A DNA stretch of 64,000 nt from Arthrobacter alpinus (GCF_900105965.1 NZ_FNTV01000001.1:2542001-2606000); one strand, 5' to 3'; positions 1 through 9,526 are shown, counted from the first letter of the stretch. The notes: a model not told the origin generated them from the sequence alone. Numbers and translations are program-made.

Positions 1-803
1 ACGCCTTCCAAAAGCAGGATCCTGCCATCAGGGATGCCTTCAATGTTGCACTCACCTCACTGAAGTCCAATGGCGGCTATGACAAGCTCACCGCAAAGTG
101 GTTCGGCGACGAATCCACTGCCGCAACCGGCCCGGCCAAGGCCCACGGCCTGATCAACATCTCCTCCATCACCAACTCCGCCGGCCCTCTGTGGAACGGT
201 TTTGTCACCACCATGCAGATCATCGGTATGTCCTTGGTGTTGAGCCTGGCTTTCGGCATGCTGGGCGGGTTCGCCAAGCTCTCCAAGGTCACCCCGATTC
301 GCTGGCTGGGCACCGCTTACGTTTCGGTCATCCGCGGCACGCCGTTCATCGTCCAGTTGTTCCTGATCTATTTTGGCCTGCCGCAGCTGGGCCTGCAGCT
401 CTCACCCATGGTGGCAGGTGTGTTTGCACTGGGCCTGTACAGCGGCTCCTACGTCACCGAGATTGTGCGCGGCGCCATCCAATCCGTGGACAAGGGCCAG
501 ATGGAGGCCGCCCGCTCCTGCGGCATGAGCTCCGGCGCCGCACTGCGGCACATCATCATTCCGCAGGCATTCCTGCGCATGCTCCCGCCGCTCGGCAACG
601 AGTTTGTCTCCCTGACCAAGAACTCCGCGCTGGTGTCCTTTGTGACCATCAGTGAACTGTTCCTGGTGGGCCAGACCATCATCTCGCGCACCTTCGACGC
701 CCTGACCGTGTACATTTTCATCGGCCTGGTCTACTACGTCCTCACCAACGTCATTGGCTTCATCGCCAACACCCTGGAAAAGAAACTGGCGGTTTACATC
801 TAA
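1..803 (+). CDS. Amino-acid ABC transporter, fused substrate-binding/permease protein (3' part)
   Basis: The gene enters from the left edge and is open in frame from base 3. The first residues resemble the C-terminal end of a periplasmic amino-acid binding protein (pattern DPAIRDAF, then [10 protein letters not shown]). About 15 residues later a HisM/GlnP-type permease begins, with the EAA-loop region [14 protein letters not shown] and several membrane segments. This is the fused binding-protein/permease layout known from GlnP of Gram-positive bacteria. The stop TAA overlaps the ATG of the ATPase gene by one base, so the two are co-translated. The exact substrate, probably a polar amino acid such as glutamine, is an inference. 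Confidence 0.88.
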   Translation, partial: AFQKQDPAIRDAFNVALTSLKSNGGYDKLTAKWFGDESTAATGPAKAHGLINISSITNSAGPLWNGFVTTMQIIGMSLVLSLAFGMLGGFAKLSKVTPIRWLGTAYVSVIRGTPFIVQLFLIYFGLPQLGLQLSPMVAGVFALGLYSGSYVTEIVRGAIQSVDKGQMEAARSCGMSSGAALRHIIIPQAFLRMLPPLGNEFVSLTKNSALVSFVTISELFLVGQTIISRTFDALTVYIFIGLVYYVLTNVIGFIANTLEKKLAVYI

Positions 804-1534
804 TGGCACTCCTAACAACCCAGGCCATCACGAAGACCTTCGGCACCGTCCATGTCCTGAAGGGCATTGACTTCACCATCGAACCCGGCGAGGTGGTCGC
901 CGTCATCGGCCCCAGTGGCGGCGGCAAGTCCACGTTCCTGCGCTGCCTGAACCTGCTGGAGACCCCCACCTCCGGGCATGTCCTCTTCGACGACGAGGAC
1001 CTGCTGGCCCCCAATGTGGACCTGGACCGGCTCCGTTCCCGCATGGGCATGGTGTTCCAGCAGTTCAACCTCTTCCACAACCTGACTGCCCTGCGCAACG
1101 TGATGCTCCCGCAGATGAATGTGCTGGGCAAGTCCAAGGCAGAGGCCGAGGCGCACGCCATGGAACTGCTGGAAAAGGTGGGCATGACCCACCGCGCCAA
1201 CGCCTACCCCAGCCAGCTTTCCGGTGGCCAGAAGCAGCGCATCGCCATTGCCCGCGCGGTGGCCATGAACCCCAAGCTGATGCTCTTCGATGAGCCCACC
1301 AGCGCCTTGGACCCCGAGGTGGTCAATGACGTCCTGGATGTCATGACGGACCTGGCAAAGCAGGGCATGACCATGATCGTGGTGACTCACGAGATGGGCT
1401 TTGCCCGCAAGGTGGCCGACCGTGTGGTCTTCGTGGACGGCGGAGTCATTGCCGCGGACATGCCTCCGGAGGAATTCTTCGCCGACGACAACGCCAACCC
1501 GCGTGTCCGGGATTTCCTGAACAAGGTTCTCTAG
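803..1534 (+). CDS. Amino-acid ABC transporter ATP-binding protein (GlnQ/HisP type)
   Basis: This 243-residue ATPase would energise the importer encoded just upstream. It has Walker A (GPSGGGKST), Q-loop (VFQQFNLF), signature (LSGGQKQR), Walker B with catalytic glutamate ([12 protein letters not shown]) and the switch histidine (VVTHEM). Length and the spacing of the motifs are normal for the polar amino-acid family. Its start overlaps the upstream stop by one base. Specificity cannot be read from the ATPase. Confidence 0.93.
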   Translation: MALLTTQAITKTFGTVHVLKGIDFTIEPGEVVAVIGPSGGGKSTFLRCLNLLETPTSGHVLFDDEDLLAPNVDLDRLRSRMGMVFQQFNLFHNLTALRNVMLPQMNVLGKSKAEAEAHAMELLEKVGMTHRANAYPSQLSGGQKQRIAIARAVAMNPKLMLFDEPTSALDPEVVNDVLDVMTDLAKQGMTMIVVTHEMGFARKVADRVVFVDGGVIAADMPPEEFFADDNANPRVRDFLNKVL

Positions 1535-1554
1535 GACGCCGCTTCGATGGACGA

Positions 1555-1574
1555 CGCCGGGTTCCCACCCGGCG
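1555..1574. terminator. Hairpin between convergent genes
   Basis: A perfect 8-bp stem (CGCCGGGT / ACCCGGCG) with a 4-base loop sits in the 63-bp gap between the rightward ATPase gene and the leftward enoyl-CoA hydratase gene. No T-run follows on either strand, so a bidirectional terminator role is inferred from position and stability only. Confidence 0.4.
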
Positions 1575-1597
1575 CGTCCGGCCCGCCTGCGCGGCGG

Positions 1598-2443
1598 TCA
1601 GTCCTCGTGGGGGCGCAGCCAGGTGAACTTGGGTGTTTCCTTGGCCAGAAATGCTGCGACACCAATCGCGGCGTCCGCACTGATGGCCATCTGGCCCTGC
1701 CAATAGGCACTTAATTCATCGACCTCGGTTGAGCCAGCACTGATCGCATTGACCAAGGCCTTGTGCCCATGTGCGGAGAACTGCGAGCGCGCCGAAAGGT
1801 GGAGGGCAAAGTCGTTAACCGCCTCCCAGAAGGTGTCTGCGGCGAGGATCTTGGTTGCCAGGCCCAACCGCAAGGCCTCCTGGGCGTTGACGAAGTCGCC
1901 ACTGAAGAGCAGGTACTTAGCCGTGGCCGGGCCGGTCAGTTGCACCAGGCGCTTGATGCCAGAGAGGGGGTAGACGATCCCTATCTTGGCCGGGGTGATG
2001 CCGTAGGTGGCCCGTTCGGAGGCCAACCGGATGTCGCAGGCGCCGGCGATCTGCCAGCCGCCGCCCACACAGTAGCCGTCGATCGCGGCGATGGTTGGTT
2101 TCCGAAAGCGGGCCAGGGCGTTCTCGGCGACCGTGATGTCGCCGCCGTCGCTCTGTCCCGTGGCGGGGTCGTGGAGGATCCTTTCCACGGAGGCAATGTC
2201 GGCGCCGGCCGAAAAGTGTTCTCCGGCCCCACGCACCACTACTACCTTGACGGAATCGTCGGCATCGAGCTGCGCCAGCAGGTCCTCGAATTGCTGCCAC
2301 ATTTCCTGGGTGATGGCGTTGCGCATCCGGGGATTGTCCATGATGAGCATGGCCACCGGCCCGGACTGTTCAATTCGCAGCATGCCTGCCCTCTCCCCTG
2401 CCGTTGCCGTTCTGGATCCATGATCCACAGTCATCGTACTCAT
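1598..2443 (-). CDS. Enoyl-CoA hydratase/isomerase family protein
   Basis: A 281-residue crotonase-fold protein expected to hydrate or isomerise an acyl-CoA. The oxyanion-hole motifs are visible: HFSAGADI near residue 77, and DGYCVGGGWQIAGACDIRLAS. It is the last gene of a leftward run with a CoA-transferase, an aldehyde dehydrogenase and a hydroxyacid dehydrogenase. Its ATG overlaps the CoA-transferase stop in an ATGA arrangement, which supports this start; a later ATG at 2383 would remove a poorly conserved leader. The acyl-CoA substrate is unknown, though the operon suggests the CoA ester made by its neighbour. Confidence 0.88.
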   Translation of the reverse strand: MSTMTVDHGSRTATAGERAGMLRIEQSGPVAMLIMDNPRMRNAITQEMWQQFEDLLAQLDADDSVKVVVVRGAGEHFSAGADIASVERILHDPATGQSDGGDITVAENALARFRKPTIAAIDGYCVGGGWQIAGACDIRLASERATYGITPAKIGIVYPLSGIKRLVQLTGPATAKYLLFSGDFVNAQEALRLGLATKILAADTFWEAVNDFALHLSARSQFSAHGHKALVNAISAGSTEVDELSAYWQGQMAISADAAIGVAAFLAKETPKFTWLRPHED

Positions 2444-3690
2444 GCAGGCAATTCCTCCCTGGCCGCCGTCGCAAGATCTGGAGCAGGCGCAGCCAGCACG
2501 ATTCCCGCCTCAACCAGCCCCGCAATTTGCTCTTGGGTGAGCGACAACGCCGCAAGGACGGCTTTGGTGTCCTCCCCCAACTGCGGCGGTGCCTTACGAA
2601 TGCGCGGGGCCTGCCGATTCACCGAAATCGGTCCCCGGACCAAGGGCAGCTCCGTGCCGTCGGCCCGGTGCACGGTCTCCACCATGTTCAGTGAGCGGAC
2701 CTGCTCGTCGGCAAATGCTTGTTCGTAGTTGTAGATGGGTCCGGCCGGAATGGCCGCAGAGCGCAGGAGCGGCAGCCACTCGGCAGCGTTCCTACCGGCC
2801 AGCAGGGCTTCCAACTCACCTTTGAGAACGGCCTCATTGGCGTGGCGAATTTTCCCCGTGGCGTACTCGGGGCGCTCCACCAGTTCCGGGGCTCCCAGCA
2901 GTACACACAACTGCTGCCACTGCTTTTCGTTACCCACGGCGATGATGACGGGAATATCCGCCGTGGCGAACACTCCATAAGGTGTCAGCGCGGGGTGGGT
3001 GTTGCCCAGCGGCACGGGAACCTCGCCCGTGCTGAGGTACTTTTGGCTCTGGAATGCACCCAGCGCCAACCCTGTCTCCAGGAGCGAGGTCGATACCTCC
3101 ATTCCAGCACCCGTCCTGGCCCGGCCCACGAGTGCCGCGGCAATGGCCAATGCGGTGTTGATGCCGGAGACCATGTCGATCATGGGCACGCCCACCCGGT
3201 ACATGTGCTCCGCGTCGGGCCCCGTCACGGACATCAACCCGCTCATGCCCTGCGCCACCTGGTCAAGCCCGGGGGCCTGCGACAGCGGGCCGGTGGCACC
3301 GAAGCCGCTGACAGAGGCCAGGATCAGCTCCGGCTTGGCGGCACGCAGCTCCTCGGGGTCCAGCCCCATGGTGGCGAGAACCCCTGGCCGGAAGTTTTCA
3401 ACAACGACGTCGGCGCTCATCGCGAGCTTCCACAGCAGCTCCCGCCCTGGTTGGCTGTAGAAATCGATGGCGATCGACTCCTTGCCCCTGTTGGCCGAAT
3501 CGAAGTACAGGCTGTGCTCGTTCTCGAACGGCGGCCACGCCCGGCTGGAGTCCCCGCCCTTGATGCTTTCGGCCTTGATGATGGTGGCGCCCAGATCCGA
3601 CAGCAACGCCGTGGCATACGGCCCGGCCAGCGCCCGGCTGAGGTCAAGGATGCGGACACCCTCCAGTGGCAACTCCTGCCGACTACCCAT
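2440..3690 (-). CDS. Family III CoA-transferase (CaiB/BaiF type)
   Basis: A 416-residue protein with the family III opening GVRILDLSRALAGP, followed by LGATIIKAES and the loop VVVENFRPGVLATMGL. The residue that carries the CoA thioester in this family is an aspartate downstream of the FRPG loop, and a candidate lies in GLDQVAQGMSG. Such enzymes move CoA between carboxylic acids. I start at ATG 3690, which overlaps the aldehyde dehydrogenase stop by 8 bp; the frame stays open to 3855, but that upstream stretch is the neighbour read out of frame. In context it would activate the acid made by the aldehyde dehydrogenase. Confidence 0.9.
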   Translation of the reverse strand: MGSRQELPLEGVRILDLSRALAGPYATALLSDLGATIIKAESIKGGDSSRAWPPFENEHSLYFDSANRGKESIAIDFYSQPGRELLWKLAMSADVVVENFRPGVLATMGLDPEELRAAKPELILASVSGFGATGPLSQAPGLDQVAQGMSGLMSVTGPDAEHMYRVGVPMIDMVSGINTALAIAAALVGRARTGAGMEVSTSLLETGLALGAFQSQKYLSTGEVPVPLGNTHPALTPYGVFATADIPVIIAVGNEKQWQQLCVLLGAPELVERPEYATGKIRHANEAVLKGELEALLAGRNAAEWLPLLRSAAIPAGPIYNYEQAFADEQVRSLNMVETVHRADGTELPLVRGPISVNRQAPRIRKAPPQLGEDTKAVLAALSLTQEQIAGLVEAGIVLAAPAPDLATAAREELPA

Positions 3691-5176
3691 TGGGCACCCC
3701 GCGCAGGCGGACGTTGATCTGCTTGGTCTGGGTGAACCCGGCCAGCATGCCTTCCAGGGACACCTCACGGCCCATGCCGCTTTGCTTGTAACCGCCATAG
3801 GACTGGCCCACCACTTGGCCGCCGCCCTGATTGACCTGCACCCACCCGGCCTCAACCTGATGGGCCGTGTTCAGTGCATCATCAAGATTGTGGCTCCAGA
3901 CATATGCGGCCAGGCCGTAGTTGGAATCGTTGGCCATACGAATGACATCGGCGGTGTTCTTCCACGGGATAGCCACCAGAACGGGCCCAAAGATCTCCTC
4001 CTGGGCCAGCCGAAAATCGTTCTTCACGCCGCTGAACACGGTGGGCAGGTGGTAGTAGCCCTCGGTCAGCGCACCCTCGGTGGGAGCACTTCCGCCGAGC
4101 ACGGCCTTCATCCCTGCGGTGGCGCGGCCTTCGTCGAGGTAACCGGTGATGGATGCGTGTTGTTTGGCATTGATGATGGCACCCATATCGCTGGCCTCAT
4201 CCATCGGATCCCCAACCTTCAGGGCGCCGAGCTTGGCACTGAGCCGCGTCAGCACGTCGTCGTAAATGTCTTCGTGGAGGAACAGCCGCGATCCGGCGGT
4301 GCAGCTTTGGCCTTGGCGGGTGAAGCGCGAGGCAAGCAGCAGGCCGTCCAGGAGTTCGTCGTCGACCGCGTCCGGGAAGACGATGGAGGGATTCTTCCCG
4401 CCCAATTCCAGCGACATGTGCGCCAGTCGCGCCCCGGCAGTGGCCGCCACCCCGCGACCCACCTCGGTAGAACCGGTAAAGGAGACCTTGTCCACGCCCG
4501 GGTGGTGGGCCAGCGCTTCACCGATGATGGAGCCTCGCCCGGTCATGGCATTGACGACGCCGGCCGGCAGATGTTTGTTGCAAACTTCCGCGAGCAGCAA
4601 GATGGTGAGCGGGGCGTCGTCGGCGGCCTTCATGATGACGGTGTTGCCCGCGGCCAGGGCGGCAGGGATCTTGAACGCGGCGATCATGAGCGGCGAGTTC
4701 CACGGCAGGATCGCCGCGACAACACCCAGGGGCTCGAGCCGTGTGTACTGCAACTGGTTCTCGCCTGCGGGAAGTGTGGTGCCCTTGACCTCCCCGGCAA
4801 TTCCGGCAAAGTAGCGGAACATCGAGACCATGGTGGTGGCTTCAGGGCGGGCCTGGGTGCGCAGGGCGTTGCCCGTGTCCAGCGCCGTCAGCCTAGCGAA
4901 TTCCTCGATGCGTACCTCTAGCTCGTCGGCGATGGCGAGAAGGGCCTTCGCGCGGCCGGTGAAGTGCTGGGCACGCCACGCAGGGAATGCGGCCCGGGCT
5001 GCCGCAACGGCCCGGTCCACATCGGCCACGGTGCTGGCAGGGACGCGGGCGATGACAGTTTCGCGGTGGGCGGGATTCTCCACATCCCGCCATTGGCCGC
5101 TGGCCGAGGCCACTTCCTCGCCACCAATCCACATGGGCCAGTCGCGAACAGCTGGCATTGTTTGAATCTCTGTCAT
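3683..5176 (-). CDS. NAD(P)-dependent aldehyde dehydrogenase
   Basis: A 497-residue ALDH superfamily enzyme that oxidises an aldehyde to its acid. Catalytic elements are intact: asparagine in LPWN (about residue 160), the cofactor-loop FTGSTEVGR, general base Glu257 in SLELGGKNP and nucleophile Cys292 in QGQSCTAGS. An AAGGA ribosome site lies 7-12 bases before ATG 5176, inside the end of the hydroxyacid dehydrogenase gene. No motif fixes the substrate. Together with the CoA-transferase and hydratase downstream, it fits a hydroxy-acid or alcohol to aldehyde to acyl-CoA route. Confidence 0.93.
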   Translation of the reverse strand: MTEIQTMPAVRDWPMWIGGEEVASASGQWRDVENPAHRETVIARVPASTVADVDRAVAAARAAFPAWRAQHFTGRAKALLAIADELEVRIEEFARLTALDTGNALRTQARPEATTMVSMFRYFAGIAGEVKGTTLPAGENQLQYTRLEPLGVVAAILPWNSPLMIAAFKIPAALAAGNTVIMKAADDAPLTILLLAEVCNKHLPAGVVNAMTGRGSIIGEALAHHPGVDKVSFTGSTEVGRGVAATAGARLAHMSLELGGKNPSIVFPDAVDDELLDGLLLASRFTRQGQSCTAGSRLFLHEDIYDDVLTRLSAKLGALKVGDPMDEASDMGAIINAKQHASITGYLDEGRATAGMKAVLGGSAPTEGALTEGYYHLPTVFSGVKNDFRLAQEEIFGPVLVAIPWKNTADVIRMANDSNYGLAAYVWSHNLDDALNTAHQVEAGWVQVNQGGGQVVGQSYGGYKQSGMGREVSLEGMLAGFTQTKQINVRLRGVPNG

Positions 5177-5185
5177 GGCGTTTCC

Positions 5186-6100
5186 TTATCCGATTGCTGT
5201 GGCGGGGGTCTTGAGGGAACCATCCACGAGGGAGACAATCTGGCTGCAGTCCTTGCCGCCTTGGCCTTCATCAATGAGGCGCTGGAACAGCTGCTGCACG
5301 TGCTCGCCAATCTCCAACGGGGTGTCGGTGCTGCGGGCGGCCGCGATGGCCAGACCGATGTCCTTATTGGCCAGTTCGGCCGTGAACGAGGGCGCGAAAT
5401 CGTTATTGGCTGCCGAGGTGGGAACCACGCCTGCCAGCGGGTACCAGGTGCGCAGCGCCCAGCTGTCCCCCGAGGATACGGAGGCGATATCCCAGAAGAC
5501 CTGCTTGTCCAGGCCGAGGCGATCTGCCAGCACGGCGCCTTCGGCGGTTGAGGCGAGGTTGATGAACAACATCAGGTTGTTACAGATCTTGGCGGCCTGG
5601 CCCGTGGTGGCCGCGCCTGTGGGGATGATGTTCCCGGCCATCGGCTCGATGTAGGCCGAGGCATCGGCCACGGCGCCACTTTCGCCGCCGATCATAAACG
5701 TCAGCGTCCCGGCAGCCGCGCCGCTCATGCCACCGGAAACAGGGGCGTCGACAAAGCGGAAGCCGGCGGCAGCGGCGGCGTCGTGCACGGCCTGCGCGGA
5801 CTCGATGTCAATTGTGGAGGAATCGATCAGGAGAGTTTCCTTGGCCGCGTTGGCCAGAATGCCGCCATCGCCGAAGTACACGGCCCGCACGTGATCGCCC
5901 TTGGGGAGCATGGAGAAGACGACGGCGGCGCCAGAGACGGCGTCCGCGATCGAGTCCGCGGGGATGACGCCCTTGGCGACGGCCGCATCGAGGGCGGCTG
6001 AGCTCAGGTCAAAGCCGCGCACGGTGTGACCCGCCTTGACCAAATTAGCCGTCATGGGTCCGCCCATGTTGCCCAAACCAATCCATGCCACAACCGCCAT
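5186..6100 (-). CDS. 3-hydroxyisobutyrate dehydrogenase-like oxidoreductase
   Basis: A 304-residue beta-hydroxyacid dehydrogenase. The N-terminus has the Rossmann motif GLGNMGGPM; the substrate signature DAPVSGGMSGAAAGTL follows near residue 120; the catalytic lysine lies in GQAAKICNNL. I choose ATG 6100 because an AAAGGAG ribosome site precedes it; the frame remains open to 6130. It heads the leftward four-gene operon and diverges from a LysR-type regulator. Valine catabolism is one possibility, but no MmsA-type methylmalonate semialdehyde dehydrogenase is recognisable here, so another hydroxyacid may be the substrate. Confidence 0.88.
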   Translation of the reverse strand: MAVVAWIGLGNMGGPMTANLVKAGHTVRGFDLSSAALDAAVAKGVIPADSIADAVSGAAVVFSMLPKGDHVRAVYFGDGGILANAAKETLLIDSSTIDIESAQAVHDAAAAAGFRFVDAPVSGGMSGAAAGTLTFMIGGESGAVADASAYIEPMAGNIIPTGAATTGQAAKICNNLMLFINLASTAEGAVLADRLGLDKQVFWDIASVSSGDSWALRTWYPLAGVVPTSAANNDFAPSFTAELANKDIGLAIAAARSTDTPLEIGEHVQQLFQRLIDEGQGGKDCSQIVSLVDGSLKTPATAIG

Positions 6101-6269
6101 GATGAAAGCTCCTTTGCTTACGTTTCCCATTATGTCCCAGGGCCAGCCTTTAGCCGGATATGACCAGCATCACATCCTGTTAGAGTGCAAACAAGACATA
6201 TAAAAGCAGAGCGCATGTGCATAAATGCAGACTTGCCGGCACCGTTTTTTGAAAAGGAGCAGTTCCCCC
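6101..6269. promoter_or_regulatory. Divergent promoter region with palindrome TGCAT-AA-ATGCA
   Basis: This 169-bp gap separates the hydroxyacid dehydrogenase operon from the LysR gene. It holds a perfect 12-bp palindrome at 6218-6229. A TATAAA element at 6199-6204 could serve the rightward gene, but no convincing -35 partner is visible. LysR proteins usually bind dyads in such divergent gaps, so this is the likely operator. A similar GCAT-WW-ATGC dyad lies at 9677-9686. Confidence 0.5.
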
Positions 6270-7178
6270 GTGGATTTCAAAAGGTTCCCCAGCCCCGATG
6301 ACCTACTCATCCTTCTCACGGTGGCAAGGCTGGGGCGTTTTACCGCGGTGGCGGACGCCCTGGACACCACGCACACCACCGTCTCGCGGCGGATTCTGGC
6401 ACTGGATAAGCAGATGGGCGGGCGAACGCTGGAGCGCACCCCGCAGGGTTGGGAGTTGACGGACCTGGGCAGGGCCGCGGTGGCCGCCGCCGAAGGGATT
6501 GAAAAGAGCCTCAGTTCCCTCACCACGGGCCTGCGAGACGGTGTGGACATCATTTCAGGGGTGGTCCGGGTCAGCACCTCCGACGGCTTCGGCGCCCGCA
6601 TTGCCACACCTGCCTTGGTTCGGTTGCAAAAGAAGCATCCCCGGCTGCGGGTTGAATTGCTCAGCTCCACCCGACGGCTGAGTCAAAACCGTTCCGGCGT
6701 GGATATTGAGGTGGTCCCCGGCAGCGTCGAGGCCGGGCGGACCGAGACCGTTTTGCTCACCGATTATGCGCTGCGGCTGTATGCCGGATCCGGCTACGCC
6801 GCCGAGCATGAGATGCCAAGGACGGTGGCCGACCTTGCGGAGCACCCGTTCATCTCTTACGTTGATTCGACCCTCCAGGTCTCCGAACTGGCCCTCCAGC
6901 GCGGCGCCCTGCCGGCGGGTTCGGCGCATTTTCAATCAACCAGCGTGTTCTCCCAGGTTGAGGCCGTGCGGTCCAACGGCGGAATCGCCATGATCGCCGC
7001 GTTCATGGTCCACGGACAGGAGGACTTTGTGCGCGTCCTTCCGGATCAGGTGGAGCAGATCGTGCAATATTGGGCCGCCGCACGCCCTGAATCGATGCGG
7101 TCGCCCGCGGTGCAGGCGGTCCTGGCTGCGTTCATACAGGAAACCCGGCGCATGAAGGGCCAGTTGCTGCCGGAGTGA
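6270..7178 (+). CDS. LysR family transcriptional regulator
   Basis: A 302-residue regulator with an N-terminal winged helix-turn-helix (residues about 8-65: LLILLTVARLGRFTAVADAL, then TTVSRRI) and a C-terminal inducer-binding domain. I choose GTG 6270 because AAAAGGAG lies 10 bases upstream; an ATG at 6225 would place the start inside the palindromic operator. It diverges from the dehydrogenase/CoA-transferase operon and probably controls it. The inducer is unknown but should be a metabolite of that pathway. Confidence 0.88.
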   Translation: MDFKRFPSPDDLLILLTVARLGRFTAVADALDTTHTTVSRRILALDKQMGGRTLERTPQGWELTDLGRAAVAAAEGIEKSLSSLTTGLRDGVDIISGVVRVSTSDGFGARIATPALVRLQKKHPRLRVELLSSTRRLSQNRSGVDIEVVPGSVEAGRTETVLLTDYALRLYAGSGYAAEHEMPRTVADLAEHPFISYVDSTLQVSELALQRGALPAGSAHFQSTSVFSQVEAVRSNGGIAMIAAFMVHGQEDFVRVLPDQVEQIVQYWAAARPESMRSPAVQAVLAAFIQETRRMKGQLLPE

Positions 7179-7197
7179 CCAGCGCAGGTTCGCAACG

Positions 7198-7244
7198 ACT
7201 GCAGGAGCGTTGGGAAATAGTGCCCCGTTACTGCAGGAGCGTTG
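7198..7244 (+). repeat. Pair of 15-bp direct repeats around CTGCAG
   Basis: The 15-mer ACTGCAGGAGCGTTG occurs at 7198-7212 and again at 7230-7244. It lies in the gap between the LysR gene and the convergent short-chain dehydrogenase, and is followed by GC-rich sequence ending in a T-run at 7281-7286. The layout resembles dispersed intergenic repeats of actinobacteria. I found no other copy in this window. Confidence 0.55.
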
Positions 7245-7333
7245 CTACACCCACCGACGCTCGCTCTCTTCCGGGGCGTTTTTTGCGAACCCTCGCTCAT
7301 CTCGGCACAACGGACAGGACGAACGCTTGCTTA

Positions 7334-8116
7334 CTACGCGGCCCAGCCGCCATCCATGACGTAGGAGGCCCCGGTGACCATGGCCGCCTGATCTGAGGCC
7401 AGCCACGCAACGAGCCCGGCGATCTCTTCGGGTTCAATGAGGCGCTTAATGGCATTCTTGGCCAGCATGACCTCCCCCAACACTTGATCCTCGGGAATCC
7501 CGTGACTAGCCGCCTGATCGGCAATCTGCCCTTCCACCAGAGGTGTCCGAACGTAGCCGGGATTGACGCAATTGCTTGTCACTCCGCGCACTCCACCTTC
7601 CCGGGCCGTGACCTTCGAGAGTCCCTCAAGCCCGTGCTTTGCTGCCACATAGGCTGATTTGAAGGCCGAGGCCCGGAGTCCATGGATGGATGACATGTTG
7701 ATGATTCGGCCATGGCCTTGCTGATACATATGAGGCAAGGCTGCCCGAATCAGCAGGAAGGGGACCTCCAACATAATGGTGGTGATGCGCCGGAAGGCGG
7801 CCGGATCAAAGTCTTCAATGGGAGCGATGGTCTGAATCCCGGCATTGTTGACCAAAATATCCACCTCAAGCGTCAACAATTCCAACGCCGCGGTATTGAG
7901 CAGATCCACCTCCCACGATTCCCCACCCACCTCGGCTGCGATTGCTGCGGCGGCCGCACCGTCACGGTCTGCCACGATGACATGGGCACCTTGGGCTGCA
8001 AGCGCCCGCGCACAGGCCGCCCCCAAACCGCCAGCACCACCGGTAATCAGCGCCCGGCGCCCAGCCAGAGAACCGGGCCCAAGCAATGAACCAGACAGCA
8101 GTCCATTTACAGTCAC
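7334..8116 (-). CDS. Short-chain dehydrogenase, probable 3-hydroxybutyrate dehydrogenase
   Basis: A 260-residue SDR enzyme. It has the cofactor motif TGGAGGLG, the structural NNAGIQ, the catalytic serine in NMSSIHG and the YVAAK active-site motif. The NNAGIQ and SSIHGLRAS patterns are typical of D-3-hydroxybutyrate dehydrogenases, which interconvert 3-hydroxybutyrate and acetoacetate with NAD. Translation appears to start at GTG 8116, 3 bp after the stop of the symporter gene, so the two are probably one transcript. Other SDR substrates cannot be excluded. Confidence 0.85.
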   Translation of the reverse strand: MTVNGLLSGSLLGPGSLAGRRALITGGAGGLGAACARALAAQGAHVIVADRDGAAAAAIAAEVGGESWEVDLLNTAALELLTLEVDILVNNAGIQTIAPIEDFDPAAFRRITTIMLEVPFLLIRAALPHMYQQGHGRIINMSSIHGLRASAFKSAYVAAKHGLEGLSKVTAREGGVRGVTSNCVNPGYVRTPLVEGQIADQAASHGIPEDQVLGEVMLAKNAIKRLIEPEEIAGLVAWLASDQAAMVTGASYVMDGGWAA

Positions 8117-8119
8117 GCC

Positions 8120-9526
8120 CTAGCCAACCTTTGTTGCGGTCTTGGCCGCGGCGGCACGGCCCAGGGCCAGCGTTCCGGCAGCATCGGCGTCGTCAATGTC
8201 CTGCAGGGAAACACCCTTGGTTTCCTTGAGGAAAACGACGGCGACGGCGGTCACCATGCAGGCGCCGAGCAGGTACAGGGCCACGGGGACGGAGGACTTG
8301 TAGTGTTCCACGAGCCCTGTGGCGATGAAGGGCGCCATGGAACCGGCCACGATCGAGGTGACCTGGTAGCCCAGCGAAACACCCGAATACCGCATGCGGG
8401 TGGGGAACATTTCGGCCATGATGGCGGGCTGGCCGGCGTACATGAGCGCATGGAATAGCAACCCAATGGTGACGGCGGCAAGGATCATGAAGTTGTCCTT
8501 GGTGTCCATCATGGGGAAGGCGAAGAATCCCCAGGTGGCACCCGTGACGGCACCGAGCATGTACGTTGGGCGGCGGCCGATCGCGTCGGAAAGCTTGCCG
8601 ACCAGCGGGACAACAACAAAGTGGATGGCGTGTGCCACGAGCAGGAGCAAGAGGATCCGGGAGGTATCGATGTCGACGATAATCTTCAAATACGTAATGG
8701 AGAACGTGACCACCAGGTAGTACAGGATGTTCTCGGCAAAGCGCAGTCCCATGGCGGTGAAGACACCGCGGGGGTAGCGGCGGAGCACTTCCAGCACACC
8801 GTAACCGGCTTTGGGGTTCTCCTCGATGTGCTCGCGGGCTTCGAGGAAGATGGGGGCGTCACTGACCTTGGTGCGGATGTAGTACCCGATCAGGACGATC
8901 ACGGCCGAGAGCCAGAAGGCCACACGCCAGCCCCAACCAAGGAACGCGGCTTCGCTGAGCACGGAGGCCAGCGTCAGCAGGACACCGGTGGCCAGCAGGT
9001 TTCCGAGCGGAACGGCAGATTGCGGCCACGAAGACCAGAATCCGCGGGACTTGTTGGGGCTGTGCTCGGCAACGAGCAGAACCGCGCCGCCCCATTCGCC
9101 GCCAACCGCGAAGCCCTGGATGAAGCGCAATCCCACCAGAAGCGCCGGCGCCCAATAGCCCACCTGGGCAAAACTGGGCAGGCAGCCCATGAGGAACGTG
9201 GAAACACCCACAAGGATGATGCTCAGCTGAAGGAGGTTCTTGCGGCCGAACTTGTCGCCGAAGTGGCCAAAAACGATTCCGCCGATGGGCCGGGCCACGA
9301 AGCCGACGGCGTAGGTGAGGAATCCTGCCATGATCCCGTCGAGCTCGGAGCCGGAGTTCGGGAAGAACATCTTTCCAAACACCAAGCTGACGGCAGTGGC
9401 GTAGAGGAAGAACTCATACCATTCCACCACCGTGCCCGCCATGGACGCCGCGACAACTTTGCGTAGTCCCGATTCCTTCGCCGTCTGTGATGACCCAGCC
9501 CGTGATGATCCAGCCTGTGAACTCAT
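8120..9526 (-). CDS. MFS transporter, metabolite:H+ symporter (MHS) family
   Basis: A 468-residue, roughly 12-helix transporter of the MHS family, which takes up organic acids such as shikimate, citrate or alpha-ketoglutarate with protons. Family features are the N-terminal GTVVEWYEFFLYATA, the loop GHFGDKFGRK and RFIQGFAVGGEWGGA. ATG 9526 is chosen because GGAGGAG lies about 6 bases upstream; an earlier in-frame start at 9568 lacks this. Co-transcription with the hydroxybutyrate-type dehydrogenase suggests uptake of a short hydroxy- or keto-acid. Confidence 0.9.
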   Translation of the reverse strand: MSSQAGSSRAGSSQTAKESGLRKVVAASMAGTVVEWYEFFLYATAVSLVFGKMFFPNSGSELDGIMAGFLTYAVGFVARPIGGIVFGHFGDKFGRKNLLQLSIILVGVSTFLMGCLPSFAQVGYWAPALLVGLRFIQGFAVGGEWGGAVLLVAEHSPNKSRGFWSSWPQSAVPLGNLLATGVLLTLASVLSEAAFLGWGWRVAFWLSAVIVLIGYYIRTKVSDAPIFLEAREHIEENPKAGYGVLEVLRRYPRGVFTAMGLRFAENILYYLVVTFSITYLKIIVDIDTSRILLLLLVAHAIHFVVVPLVGKLSDAIGRRPTYMLGAVTGATWGFFAFPMMDTKDNFMILAAVTIGLLFHALMYAGQPAIMAEMFPTRMRYSGVSLGYQVTSIVAGSMAPFIATGLVEHYKSSVPVALYLLGACMVTAVAVVFLKETKGVSLQDIDDADAAGTLALGRAAAAKTATKVG

